A stretch of 64,000 nt of DNA from NCBI GenBank assembly GCA_963780135.1, contig CAWAAR010000001.1, positions 992,001 through 1,056,000 of the forward strand, written 5' to 3'. This document shows positions 24,396 to 32,838 of the stretch, piece by piece. The first letter of the stretch is position 1. Every line of letters begins with the position of its first letter. This stretch comes from Clostridium_AM sp963780135 (lineage in GTDB: Bacteria > Bacillota > Clostridia > Clostridiales > Clostridiaceae). The notes under the pieces are model-generated. The model did no database searches. It saw only the letters and a program-made list of their open reading frames with translations, and had not been told where the DNA came from. The position numbers were made by a program, and so were the translations under genes.

Positions 24396-25688
24396 TTAAT
24401 CCACATTTACTACACACCATCTCACAAGCTCATTTATTATAAAATATCCGTCCCAGGGGTAATCATATATATTCATCAATCCTACATTTACAATTCTATC
24501 TACTCCAAGAGCAGTTGTAAGCTCAGCAAATTGTAGAATTCTATTTTCATCTTTACATGCTATTCCTATTGTTTGTATCCTATTGGTAATCAAATTTTTT
24601 ATATCAAATATACTTTCTATTTCCTTTAAAAATAGGCATCTGCCACCTACAGGTTTCTCTAAGGTTACTTCATTATTGATTAAAATTGTATAGTTAAGAC
24701 CCCTGCTACAATACAAATCTTTGTTTAAATCAAGACTGTATTCTCCTCTTTTATTTATAATCTTTGCAGCAGTGCTTTCATTTAAAATGTTTTTATATCT
24801 TCTATCTAATTTTTCAAAGCTTTTAGATAACTTCTTTACAGTTTCATTTAAAGATATTTTACTTTTCTCTATAAATAATACTTGAGGAGATGAACATGCC
24901 TTTTGATCAAAAATAGCTACATCTCTAACAAATTTATCCATATACGTTTCACATTCAGAACTTTCTACAACATCTTTATCAAAAACACCAAAAGAATATT
25001 TTGGACCAAAGACAATATCTTTACATGTAGTTTTCTTAGGCAGTATACTAATATCTTTTACAGCCTGTTCCCCTCCCCATATAATCCTTGTATCAGCTAC
25101 AATTGACATATTTTCATTTAATGATTTATCACTACTATCAAAGTATATTAAGGAAATGCTCTTTAATATATCCTTTGAAAAATAGCTTTTATTATTATAA
25201 ACTACTTCAATATCATCTAGTGGTTCCAATAATTTTAAAACTAAATCAATGTTATGTTTAGGAACTCTTATAATATTTAAACTTTTAGCTATTACTCCTT
25301 GAAAAAAGGAATAAAACATAAGTGTAGGTACATTTCCAGCTATCCAATGACAAGCTATTCCACGACCTTGTGCCTTTAGAAATTTTCCATTCCCTTTATG
25401 AACAAATTTATTTAAGTAACACTTATCTCCTAAACTGTTATCTATTAATTTCTCCACATTATTTTTTTTAAAGTATAAGGAAAGAAAGGGAACTCCTTCT
25501 ACTTTTAAAATATCCTTATTTAAAGATATTTTTTTACTATATTTATCTAATATAAGAATGATAGCTTCTACGGGTATAGAGTTCAGAAAGTTCAAATTGT
25601 CTTTTAAAGAAGAACATATAGTGTCTAAACTACTAAAGTTTATTCCCTTACTATATATCTTCCCATCCAATGAATAACAAGTTATCAT
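24396..25688 (-). CDS. LuxC-like acyl reductase (aldehyde-forming)
   Basis: A 430-residue protein of the LuxC acyl-CoA/acyl-protein reductase family, which makes aldehydes with NADPH from thioester-bound acids. Family blocks seen: CHWIAGNVPTLMFYSFFQG (113-131), TRIIWGGEQAV (200-210), the catalytic cysteine C265 in FDQKACSSPQV, and GVDRIVNVGLMNIYDYPWDG near the C-terminus. It overlaps the LuxE-like gene by 4 bp, so it is translated with it. It is the last gene of an operon with an acyl carrier protein and an AMP-forming ligase. I see no luciferase genes, so light production is not implied. The acid reduced is unknown. Confidence 0.9.
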   Translation of the reverse strand: MITCYSLDGKIYSKGINFSSLDTICSSLKDNLNFLNSIPVEAIILILDKYSKKISLNKDILKVEGVPFLSLYFKKNNVEKLIDNSLGDKCYLNKFVHKGNGKFLKAQGRGIACHWIAGNVPTLMFYSFFQGVIAKSLNIIRVPKHNIDLVLKLLEPLDDIEVVYNNKSYFSKDILKSISLIYFDSSDKSLNENMSIVADTRIIWGGEQAVKDISILPKKTTCKDIVFGPKYSFGVFDKDVVESSECETYMDKFVRDVAIFDQKACSSPQVLFIEKSKISLNETVKKLSKSFEKLDRRYKNILNESTAAKIINKRGEYSLDLNKDLYCSRGLNYTILINNEVTLEKPVGGRCLFLKEIESIFDIKNLITNRIQTIGIACKDENRILQFAELTTALGVDRIVNVGLMNIYDYPWDGYFIINELVRWCVVNVD

Positions 25689-26809
25689 TTAACATTCTCC
25701 CTTTCCGCAAAAGTGTCTCCACATCCTCTAATTTCAGCCTTTTCTACTCTAGATTTAAATTTGAAATATTTGCCTTTCCTTCCACACCTACAGTTGTCTA
25801 TTCCTACTAATTCTCCTATATCTTCTGTTAAAATAGCTTGAGATGGGTAACTAGATCCTAAAATACTCATAACCTCTATGATTCCCTGTTTACCAGGCTT
25901 AACTTCCTCTAAACTATTAATGTCCCTTATTATAATATCAGCAAAATCAGGAACATGCTTATATCCACATTCACAATCTATAAAAACAACTCCTACTTGC
26001 TCTACCATTCCATAAAAATCTATTATATTTTCTGGATTAGTACCAAACACTCTAGCTGTTCTTTTTTTAAATTCTTCTTTTTCAACCTTTTCAGAATTAA
26101 GTTTTTTCCAACCGCCACTATGCAAGAGTTTCATTTTAGGCATGGACAAAGTAATTCTTTTTTCCTCTAAAACCCTTACAAACTTAGACCATATTATATA
26201 CGTAAATCCATATACTAAAACTTCTCTATCATTATAGGTATTTTCAAACTCTTTAAGTTTATCTATATTTAATTTTAAGCTATCTTCATCTTTTTCCATT
26301 ACATAAGCAATCTTACTTGCAAAAGTACTTACACCTCTTATTGCTGCACCTCTAGCAGTCAAAACAGAACTTTGTCCATTTACGTCCTTACTATCTATGA
26401 TCAGCATTGGTCTTCTTTTAGTGCCTAAAAAACTTATTAAAGTAGATATTAATCCTTGTGATTGGCGCAATGAGGTAGCTTTATCCAAATATATTTTACT
26501 AGGCTTTCCAGTGGTGGTGGCACTAGAATTTAATATTCTTATTATCTGTTCTTCTTCACAAATTGAAAGATCAAATTCTTTAAACATATTAACAGGTATA
26601 AATGGAACTTCATCCATTTTAGAAATTTTGGAAACATCTACTCCCAATTTCCTATACATAGCCTTTAAATTAGGATTTATATTAAAATTCTTTAATTGTT
26701 CTTTTACGATTTTCAACAATTTTTCTTCTTTTTCACTTTGAGGCGTTTTAAATTGATCATCTAATATAATACTTTCCATTAAATCTTTATTATTCATAAT
26801 ATATTTCAC
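25685..26809 (-). CDS. LuxE-like acyl-protein synthetase/transferase
   Basis: A 374-residue protein of the LuxE family, a branch of the adenylate-forming superfamily. Known LuxE proteins activate an acid with ATP and carry it on a C-terminal cysteine for delivery to LuxC. Visible motifs: SSATTTGKPS (95-104, ATP-binding loop), LLHSGGWKK, DFYGMVEQVG and TEDIGELV. Cysteine C363 in RGCGDTFAE lies twelve residues from the end, about where Vibrio LuxE has its acylated cysteine. Two further Cys pairs (CECG, CRCG) could bind a metal. It overlaps both neighbours by 4 bp, so the operon is tightly coupled. Confidence 0.88.
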   Translation of the reverse strand: MKYIMNNKDLMESIILDDQFKTPQSEKEEKLLKIVKEQLKNFNINPNLKAMYRKLGVDVSKISKMDEVPFIPVNMFKEFDLSICEEEQIIRILNSSATTTGKPSKIYLDKATSLRQSQGLISTLISFLGTKRRPMLIIDSKDVNGQSSVLTARGAAIRGVSTFASKIAYVMEKDEDSLKLNIDKLKEFENTYNDREVLVYGFTYIIWSKFVRVLEEKRITLSMPKMKLLHSGGWKKLNSEKVEKEEFKKRTARVFGTNPENIIDFYGMVEQVGVVFIDCECGYKHVPDFADIIIRDINSLEEVKPGKQGIIEVMSILGSSYPSQAILTEDIGELVGIDNCRCGRKGKYFKFKSRVEKAEIRGCGDTFAERENVK

Positions 26810-28293
26810 CTGTTTTTTTCTCTATCTTTTAAGGATTTTAATAATACTTTCCCAGAAGAATTTTTAGGCAATGTATCTAAAAATTCTATATATTTCGGAA
26901 CTTTATGTTTAGGTAATCTTTCACGGCAATAGCTAATTATATATTTATAATCTATATCGCTGTCTTTTGCCCTTAGCACTACAAAAGCCTTTACTGCTTC
27001 TCCTAAAACATTGTCGTCTACTCCTATAACAGCACATTCTAATATTTCTGGTATTTGGACTATTACATTTTCAATTTCTTTGGGACTTATTCTGTTTCCA
27101 CCACTTTTTATTATATTTTTTTCCCTTGAAACTATATATATATATCCATCTTCATCTATAGTAGCTAAATCTCCTGTATAAAGTAATCCGGACTTTATAA
27201 TTTTTTCAGTTTCTTCTATATCATTAAAGTATCCTTTCATTACATTTCCACCCTTAGCTACTACTTCTCCTACTTCACCTGGCTTAATCTGATGACCCTG
27301 TTTATTTAAAACCTTAAGTTCTACTCCAGGAATACCTTTACCTATAGATCCCAACTTACTTTTAATTTGTGATGGTGGAAGATAGGATAATCTTGCTGTA
27401 GCTTCAGTTTGTCCATACATAATATATATATCCACATTGTTTAGTGCATTACTTAATTCGTTTATAAAAACCTCTGGCAATCTTCCTCCAGCTTGTGTTA
27501 TATATCTTAGTGATGGAAACTTAGCCTCTTTAAAATTTGTCATCCTAAGTAGTATTTGATAAGTGCTTGGAACACCAGCAAAACCTGTACATTTATAGTC
27601 ATTTATGTGTTCTACCACACTTTGTGGAAACATAAATTTATTGTTTATTACTATACTTCCTCCAGATCTGAAATGTGTGTTAAGTAAAGAGGTTCCATAA
27701 CAATAATAAAAAGGAAGTACAACTTCTATTCTGTCTTTCTCTGTTAAACTTAAATATTCTATTATGGAATTAGTGTTATATATCAAATTGTAATGTGTAA
27801 GCATTACTCCTTTTGGCTTGTCTGTAGATCCTGATGTAAACATAATTAATGCTGTATCTTCTTTTACTTTGATATCATTATTCACCTTTAAAGTTTGGGA
27901 AAATTCCAATGTTTCTAAATCCTTTTCAGTACAAAGTTTAACTTCCTCATTAACTATATTTTCTATTTTAGCTTTATACTTTTCTTGTACAAACACTAAT
28001 TTTATTTTTAATATTCTAATAATATAATCTAAATCTCCCTTAGAAGTTAGTGGATTTATTGGCACACAAATACTTCCACTTTTAATAATTCCAAAATAAG
28101 TTTTAATAAAAAATATAGAATTATCAGCTACTATAAGCACACTATCCTTTTTAGTGTATTCTCTTTCTACTAATAAATTTGTTATGCAATTTATGTTTTT
28201 ATATATTTCTTTATAACTTGTTTCTTTTCCACCTATTACAGCTATTTTTTCTAAATTGTAGGATCTTTCAAAGATATAATCTGTGAAAGTCAT
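26806..28293 (-). CDS. AMP-forming acyl ligase (adenylation enzyme)
   Basis: A 495-residue ANL-superfamily enzyme with motifs in the usual order: FTSGSTDKPKG (152-162, A3), GVPSTYQIL, YGQTEATARLSY (A5), LYTGDLATIDEDGYIYIVSR (A7), KSGGNRISPKEIENV (A8) and the A10 lysine K482 in SSGKVL. It should activate a carboxylic acid as acyl-AMP and load it on a thiol. The substrate cannot be read from the sequence. It overlaps the acyl carrier protein gene by 4 bp, so that carrier is the likely acceptor. Having both this ligase and a LuxE-like enzyme in one operon is unusual, since LuxE can itself activate acids. Confidence 0.9.
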   Translation of the reverse strand: MTFTDYIFERSYNLEKIAVIGGKETSYKEIYKNINCITNLLVEREYTKKDSVLIVADNSIFFIKTYFGIIKSGSICVPINPLTSKGDLDYIIRILKIKLVFVQEKYKAKIENIVNEEVKLCTEKDLETLEFSQTLKVNNDIKVKEDTALIMFTSGSTDKPKGVMLTHYNLIYNTNSIIEYLSLTEKDRIEVVLPFYYCYGTSLLNTHFRSGGSIVINNKFMFPQSVVEHINDYKCTGFAGVPSTYQILLRMTNFKEAKFPSLRYITQAGGRLPEVFINELSNALNNVDIYIMYGQTEATARLSYLPPSQIKSKLGSIGKGIPGVELKVLNKQGHQIKPGEVGEVVAKGGNVMKGYFNDIEETEKIIKSGLLYTGDLATIDEDGYIYIVSREKNIIKSGGNRISPKEIENVIVQIPEILECAVIGVDDNVLGEAVKAFVVLRAKDSDIDYKYIISYCRERLPKHKVPKYIEFLDTLPKNSSGKVLLKSLKDREKNR

Positions 28294-28532
28294 ATTTCAA
28301 CACCATATTTTTTCAGTATTTTTTTAACATCACCTATAGTGTACATTTTGGACATATCCATTACTTCAAAGCTGATTGTAAACTCTTCTTCTAACCCGTT
28401 TACAAGTTCTACATGAGCTAAAGAATCCCAGTCTTCTATTTCATCAGGACCCATTTCATCATTTATCTTTTCTATATTTTTTATATTTAAAGTATCAGAA
28501 ATTACCTTGTTAAATTTTTTTAAATTATCCAT
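28290..28532 (-). CDS. Acyl carrier protein
   Basis: An 80-residue carrier protein with the phosphopantetheine attachment serine S37 in EDWDSLAHVELV and the usual acidic helix II (NGLEEEF). The ATG at 28532 follows GGAGG by eight bases; a TTG five codons upstream would precede that site. It is the first gene of the ACP-ligase-LuxE-LuxC operon and should carry the acid that the operon activates and reduces. It is probably separate from fatty-acid synthesis, as no fatty-acid genes are nearby. Confidence 0.9.
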   Translation of the reverse strand: MDNLKKFNKVISDTLNIKNIEKINDEMGPDEIEDWDSLAHVELVNGLEEEFTISFEVMDMSKMYTIGDVKKILKKYGVEI

Positions 28533-28572
28533 AAAAATTACCTCCAAAAATATGTTTATTTATATTTTATAG

Positions 28573-28588
28573 AGCAATTCCTATGCCA
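28573..28588 (-). promoter_or_regulatory. Sigma-54 promoter of the ACP-ligase-LuxE-LuxC operon
   Basis: The minus strand reads TGGCATAGGAATTGCT, matching the -24/-12 consensus with correct spacing and one mismatch. It lies 40 bp before the ACP start codon. Confidence 0.82.
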
Positions 28589-28651
28589 CTTTATATTTAC
28601 AGTATATATTCACTGTTTAACAAGATAATCTTTATAATTTCAAACTACTTT

Positions 28652-28669
28652 TATTGCATTTTTGCAACA
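28652..28669. promoter_or_regulatory. Candidate activator site near the LuxC/LuxE promoter
   Basis: TATTGCATTTTTGCAACA is, on the other strand, TGTTGC-N6-GCAATA, a close copy of the element at 28804. It lies 63 bp upstream of the -24/-12 boxes. Confidence 0.4.
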
Positions 28670-28803
28670 TTATATTTTTATTTTTATTTTCAAACATTTT
28701 TTTATAGAATAATTATCAAAACTAAATGATTTTTCAAATTATTTTATATTAATATTGACTTTCTAATTAAGACATCAAGCATTTTAATCATATTTACAAG
28801 ACT

Positions 28804-28858
28804 TGTTGCTAATATGCATCACGTTTCTATTTTGCAATGTGAATTTATATAATTTCAC
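28804..28858. promoter_or_regulatory. Candidate composite activator element upstream of the LuxC/LuxE operon
   Basis: TGTTGC-TAATAT-GCATCA (28804-28821) is a palindrome-like element shared with the abfD region. TTGCAATGTGAAT (28832-28844) is the inverse of ATTCACATTGYAA found next to the abfD copy. It runs into a 20-bp near-palindrome GTGAATTTATATAATTTCAC at 28839-28858. Confidence 0.4.
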
Positions 28859-28878
28859 TATTTATTAACTTCAATCAC

Positions 28879-28934
28879 AAAAAAGCTATTATTAATTATC
28901 TATATTGATGCTAAATAATTTAATATAGCTTTTT
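28879..28934 (-). terminator. Terminator of the glycerophosphodiesterase gene
   Basis: AAAAAGCTAT (28880-28889) pairs with ATAGCTTTTT (28925-28934); the minus strand continues with a T run. The loop is about 35 nt. Confidence 0.55.
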
Positions 28935-28976
28935 AAATGAAACTATTAATTTTTTTCAATATTTTTTTTATATACA

Positions 28977-29816
28977 TTATATTAAAATAGACTTTAGCTT
29001 TTCTGGATAGTCTGTAATAACACCATCTACTCCCATTTCTATGAATTTTTTCATATCCTTTACATTATCCACTGTCCATACATGAATTTTTTTATTATTT
29101 TTATGGATTTTATCTACTAATTCTTTATTAACTTTAGAATTGTATATGCTATAAAAATCCACACAATTTAAACTCAAAATATCATCATTATTAAAACTAG
29201 TTATATATCCTGTTTGAATTTTAGGATTTAATTTTTTCACTTTTTCTAAAATTTTATAATCAAATGAGCATATTATTGAACTATCCGTAGCATTATTGTC
29301 TTCAATAATTTTAACTACTTTTTCTGGTAAGTTAATATTATTTCCATAAGATTTTATTTCTATATCTAACTTTATTTTTCCCTTAGCTTTTTTTATCACT
29401 TCATCTAAAGTTGGAATTTTTTCTCCTTTAAACTTCTGAGAATAAATCCCTGAAACATCCAATAACTTAATTTCACTATAATCAACTTCTTCAATGTTTT
29501 TGTTTACTTTAGCAACTCTTCTTAAATCTTTATCATGCATAAGTACAACTACACCATCTTTGGTTTGTTGAACATCAAACTCTGCATAATCAGCTTTATC
29601 TTCTACTGAAGTCATAATAGAACTTACTGTATTTTCAGGAGCACGTTTACTGCTTCCTCTATGAGCTATAATCTTAGTCGGCTTGTACTCTATAGAAATT
29701 GCACTAACTTTGCTCTTATTTGGCGAAGCTAATTTAAATCCTGCTATTAAAGATAAAAAAAATACAATTAATATAGTTAAAATCATTACTATGGTACTCT
29801 TGCTTTTTACTTCCAT
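28977..29816 (-). CDS. Glycerophosphodiester phosphodiesterase, membrane-anchored or secreted
   Basis: A 279-residue GDPD-family enzyme that hydrolyses glycerophosphodiesters (or related lipoteichoic-acid units) to glycerol 3-phosphate and an alcohol. An uncleaved signal anchor or signal peptide lies at about 10-30. The catalytic pattern is intact: IAHRGSSKRAPENT, AEFDVQQTKDGVVVLMHD with the metal acids and second histidine, and KLDIEIK. It ends with IHVWTVDN and GVDGVITDYPE, typical of the family. The ATG follows GAGGGG. It is a single gene with its own terminator. Confidence 0.93.
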   Translation of the reverse strand: MEVKSKSTIVMILTILIVFFLSLIAGFKLASPNKSKVSAISIEYKPTKIIAHRGSSKRAPENTVSSIMTSVEDKADYAEFDVQQTKDGVVVLMHDKDLRRVAKVNKNIEEVDYSEIKLLDVSGIYSQKFKGEKIPTLDEVIKKAKGKIKLDIEIKSYGNNINLPEKVVKIIEDNNATDSSIICSFDYKILEKVKKLNPKIQTGYITSFNNDDILSLNCVDFYSIYNSKVNKELVDKIHKNNKKIHVWTVDNVKDMKKFIEMGVDGVITDYPEKLKSILI

Positions 29817-29980
29817 ATAATTTAGTCCCCTCTAAATTCTTAATATAAAATTTACACTTTTAACATATTAACTACATCATACTCCTAATATCTTATATTC
29901 ATCTTACATAAATCTTAAGAATATCTTAATTTTTTCTTTTTTACTTCAACTTTTAAAAATTTTCAGATAAAATATATTAC

Positions 29981-30013
29981 AAAAAAGCACCTACAAATTA
30001 CTGTAGATGCTTT
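29981..30013 (-). terminator. Intrinsic terminator of the YbjQ-like gene
   Basis: AAAGCACCTACA (29984-29995) pairs with TGTAGATGCTTT (30002-30013); the single non-Watson-Crick position is a U-G wobble on the minus strand, followed by a T run there. Confidence 0.75.
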
Positions 30014-30017
30014 ACAA

Positions 30018-30347
30018 TTATTCTTTTTCTACTTTAACTGCAGTACCATAACATAAAACTTCTGTTATTCCTTGAGCCACTTCATTTGCATCATATCGAA
30101 CTCCTATTATGGCATTCCCCCCCATTTCTTCAGCATGTTTTATCATTAATTCAAAAGACTCTTCTCTTGTTTGTTCACAAAGATCTGTATATAATGATAT
30201 ATTTCCTCCTACAAGACTTTGCAAGCCTGCTCCTATATTTCCTACAATACTCCTTGAACGAACAATTATGCCTCTTACCAATCCGTAATTTTCTGTTACT
30301 TTGTATCCTGCAATATCAAATGCTGTTGTTACCATTGCTTTATCCAT
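30018..30347 (-). CDS. YbjQ/UPF0145-family protein
   Basis: A 109-residue protein matching the UPF0145 (YbjQ) family, sometimes called a putative heavy-metal-binding domain; its biological role is not established. Family features seen are the TTAFDIAGYKV start, GLVRGIIVRSRSIVGNIGAG and AEEMGGNAIIGVRYD, with a closing VLCYGTAVKVE strand. The ATG follows GGGAGGAA. It stands alone with a terminator. Confidence 0.9.
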   Translation of the reverse strand: MDKAMVTTAFDIAGYKVTENYGLVRGIIVRSRSIVGNIGAGLQSLVGGNISLYTDLCEQTREESFELMIKHAEEMGGNAIIGVRYDANEVAQGITEVLCYGTAVKVEKE

Positions 30348-30522
30348 TTCTTATTTTCCTCCCTCTATAACATTTATTTCATTTATAATCTAGCTATTTT
30401 TTAATTTATGTATAAAATATCCTTCGATACTTTATACTGTTTTTTTAATATCAACTTACTTTCATCTTAGTCCTTATTATATAGTAATAATTCCCTTATA
30501 AACCTTAAATCTAACTTAAATA

Positions 30523-31926
30523 TTATATTTTTAATGTTATAACAAATTTACATCCTTTCCCACTATCGCTTTCAATCTCAATGTTTCCTCCATGTTTTTT
30601 TATTATAGCTTTAGTTATAGAAAGTCCTAGTCCTGTTCCGCCGCTTTGCGAATTTCTTGCTGAATCAACTCTAACAAAAGGTTCAAATATATCCTTTGAA
30701 AGTTCTTTTGTAATACCTATTCCATCATCTTCTATAATTATTTTCACTAAATCCTTCTGTTCCTTAAGACATATTTTAAAATTAGTGCCTTCTTTATTGT
30801 ATTGTATGCTATTTAATATAAGATTACTTATAGCTCTATCCATTTGATTATTATCAATGTCCATAAAAATATTTTTTTTGGGTATATCAAAATTATAATT
30901 AACATGTTTTTCTTCCATATCAGGAATATATGATGCAATAACTCCCCTTAAAAATTCACATATATCTTCACTTTTATAATTCATTTTAAAGTCTATATTT
31001 TCTAATTTTGAAAGCTCCAATAAATCCATAATTAAATTATTGGCTCTTTGGCTATTTTTTTCTATAACTCTTAAGTATTTATTTCCATCTTCTCTATTTA
31101 TGTTTTCATTTTTTATAAGCAAATCTGCATACCCAATAACACTAGCAAGAGGATTCTTTAAATCATGAGATATGTCCATTATAAGTTTTCTTCTAATCTC
31201 TTCTGACTTTTCCTTTAACTTTGTTTCTTCTTCTATTTTTTGAACCATTAAATTAAAAGCGTCCCTAAGTTCTCCAAATTCGTTTTCTGATTTCAATTTA
31301 ATCCTAGTTGAATAATCTCCTGCAGTTATTCCTTTAACACCTTCCATAAGTTTCTTTAAAGAACTTGTAAAAGTCTTAGAAGTAAGCTTAGCATAAATAA
31401 TCATGCTTAATATAAATGTGACTACATAAAATAGTAATGTTAAATAAAAAAATATTTTAGGCCTAAGCTTAGAATCTTTTACGAATGTTCCAAAAAAGTT
31501 TCTATATGGAACTGCTGTTATTAAAACAAAGTCACCATCTTTACTATAAGCAAAACTGTGCATATAATTACTATTTTCTTCACTATTACTATCCAATAAC
31601 TTATAATACTTTTCTTTTGTATACTTATTTTCTTTATTGGGATCATTACCTTTTCTATATAAGACATTGCAATTATTGTCTATTACTTCAATCCATCCAT
31701 TTAATTTCAACACTTCTGAATGATTTATATTTTTATAATCATTTGTTATTAAATTCTTTGCCTCAAAACTTAAATTATTAATATTTTTAAAAGTATTCAA
31801 CTTCACATAAGCATAAATTCCTATAGATATAGTAATAAAAATTAAAAAAGTAAAGATAATTGTCATTAATAAGTACATTGTTATATAGTTTTTCAAAAGT
31901 AAATTAGATAATTTTTTTCTCTTCAT
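30523..31926 (-). CDS. Sensor histidine kinase
   Basis: A 467-residue membrane kinase: transmembrane segment about 17-40, extracytoplasmic sensor about 42-158, second membrane segment about 159-178, HAMP about 180-235, phosphoacceptor H254 in DISHDLKNPLAS, and an ATPase domain with NLILNSIQYN, EDDGIGI and GGTGLGLSITKAI. It starts 2 bp after the response regulator stop, so the two are co-translated. The signal is not known. Confidence 0.92.
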   Translation of the reverse strand: MKRKKLSNLLLKNYITMYLLMTIIFTFLIFITISIGIYAYVKLNTFKNINNLSFEAKNLITNDYKNINHSEVLKLNGWIEVIDNNCNVLYRKGNDPNKENKYTKEKYYKLLDSNSEENSNYMHSFAYSKDGDFVLITAVPYRNFFGTFVKDSKLRPKIFFYLTLLFYVVTFILSMIIYAKLTSKTFTSSLKKLMEGVKGITAGDYSTRIKLKSENEFGELRDAFNLMVQKIEEETKLKEKSEEIRRKLIMDISHDLKNPLASVIGYADLLIKNENINREDGNKYLRVIEKNSQRANNLIMDLLELSKLENIDFKMNYKSEDICEFLRGVIASYIPDMEEKHVNYNFDIPKKNIFMDIDNNQMDRAISNLILNSIQYNKEGTNFKICLKEQKDLVKIIIEDDGIGITKELSKDIFEPFVRVDSARNSQSGGTGLGLSITKAIIKKHGGNIEIESDSGKGCKFVITLKI

Positions 31927-31928
31927 AT

Positions 31929-32615
31929 TTATAATTTCTCCATTTTGTAGCCTATACCTCTTACCGTTTTTAAGTACTTAATACTCTTAGGATTTTCTTC
32001 AATCTTATCTCTTATATGACTTATATGCACCATTATTGTGTTATCATCTCCATAATATGAATCTTGCCAAACAGCCTCATAAAGCTGTTTTTTTGTATAT
32101 ACTTTACCGCAATTCTCCATGAGTAATTCTACTATTTTATACTCTTTTGCATTTAAATCTACTTTTTCTACTCCTCTGTACACTGTACAGCTTTCTCTGT
32201 TTAGTTTTAAATCTCCAATAGATATATTTTCACTTTTTTCATTCTTACCACTGTATTTATAATATCTCCTTAAATGTGCTCCTATTCTTGCTATAACCTC
32301 TAGAGGATTAAAAGGCTTGACTATGTAGTCATCTGCTCCTAATCCTAAGCCTAATATTTTATCAGTATCTTCTGATCTAGCGGTTAGAAATATTACTGGT
32401 ATTTCACTATTTTCTCTTATTTTCTTCAATACTTTAAATCCATCTATGCCCGGCATCATAACATCTAATAATGCTAAATCTATAGAATTATTTTGAAATA
32501 TATATAAAGCTTCAAATCCATTTTCTGCTTGAAATACATTAAAACCTTCTTTAATTAAATGAAGTTCTAAAAGTTCTCTTATATCTTTTTCATCTTCTGC
32601 TATAAGAATATTCAA
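31929..32615 (-). CDS. OmpR/PhoB-family response regulator
   Basis: A 228-residue regulator with receiver domain (EDE at 7-9, D51 in LLDVMMP, K in VKPFNP) and winged-helix domain ending in DNTIMVHISHIRDKIEENP and RGIGYKM. It is the first gene of a regulator-kinase pair. The ATG follows AGGAGG. The genes it controls cannot be told; the neighbouring FlxA-like gene and the second two-component system are separate units. Confidence 0.92.
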   Translation of the reverse strand: MNILIAEDEKDIRELLELHLIKEGFNVFQAENGFEALYIFQNNSIDLALLDVMMPGIDGFKVLKKIRENSEIPVIFLTARSEDTDKILGLGLGADDYIVKPFNPLEVIARIGAHLRRYYKYSGKNEKSENISIGDLKLNRESCTVYRGVEKVDLNAKEYKIVELLMENCGKVYTKKQLYEAVWQDSYYGDDNTIMVHISHIRDKIEENPKSIKYLKTVRGIGYKMEKL

Positions 32616-32774
32616 ACTATCATCCTCCTATTTTTTGTTGTAAATAATTATATTATATAATTATTGTTTATTTGTATATATTCGTAAGAAAACTTATTAT
32701 CTTAAGTTATAGTAATAATTAAACTTATTTTTTATTTATTTCTATTTTTTTAGAATTTTTTCAAATTAAAAATG

Positions 32775-32816
32775 AAACAAGGGAATTAGAATGTTTTATT
32801 CTAATTCCCTTGTTTT
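32775..32816 (-). terminator. Intrinsic terminator of the FlxA-like gene
   Basis: An 18-bp perfect stem (32775-32792 with 32798-32815) with loop GTTTT, one of the strongest hairpins in the window. It serves the frameshifted FlxA-like gene on the minus strand. Confidence 0.85.
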
Positions 32817-32838
32817 CTTCGCTTGATCCAATTGGACA

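Noticed and set aside
24396..28532. A bioluminescence (lux) operon
   Set aside because: LuxC- and LuxE-like genes are present, but luxA, luxB and luxD are absent and a ligase and a carrier protein are there instead.
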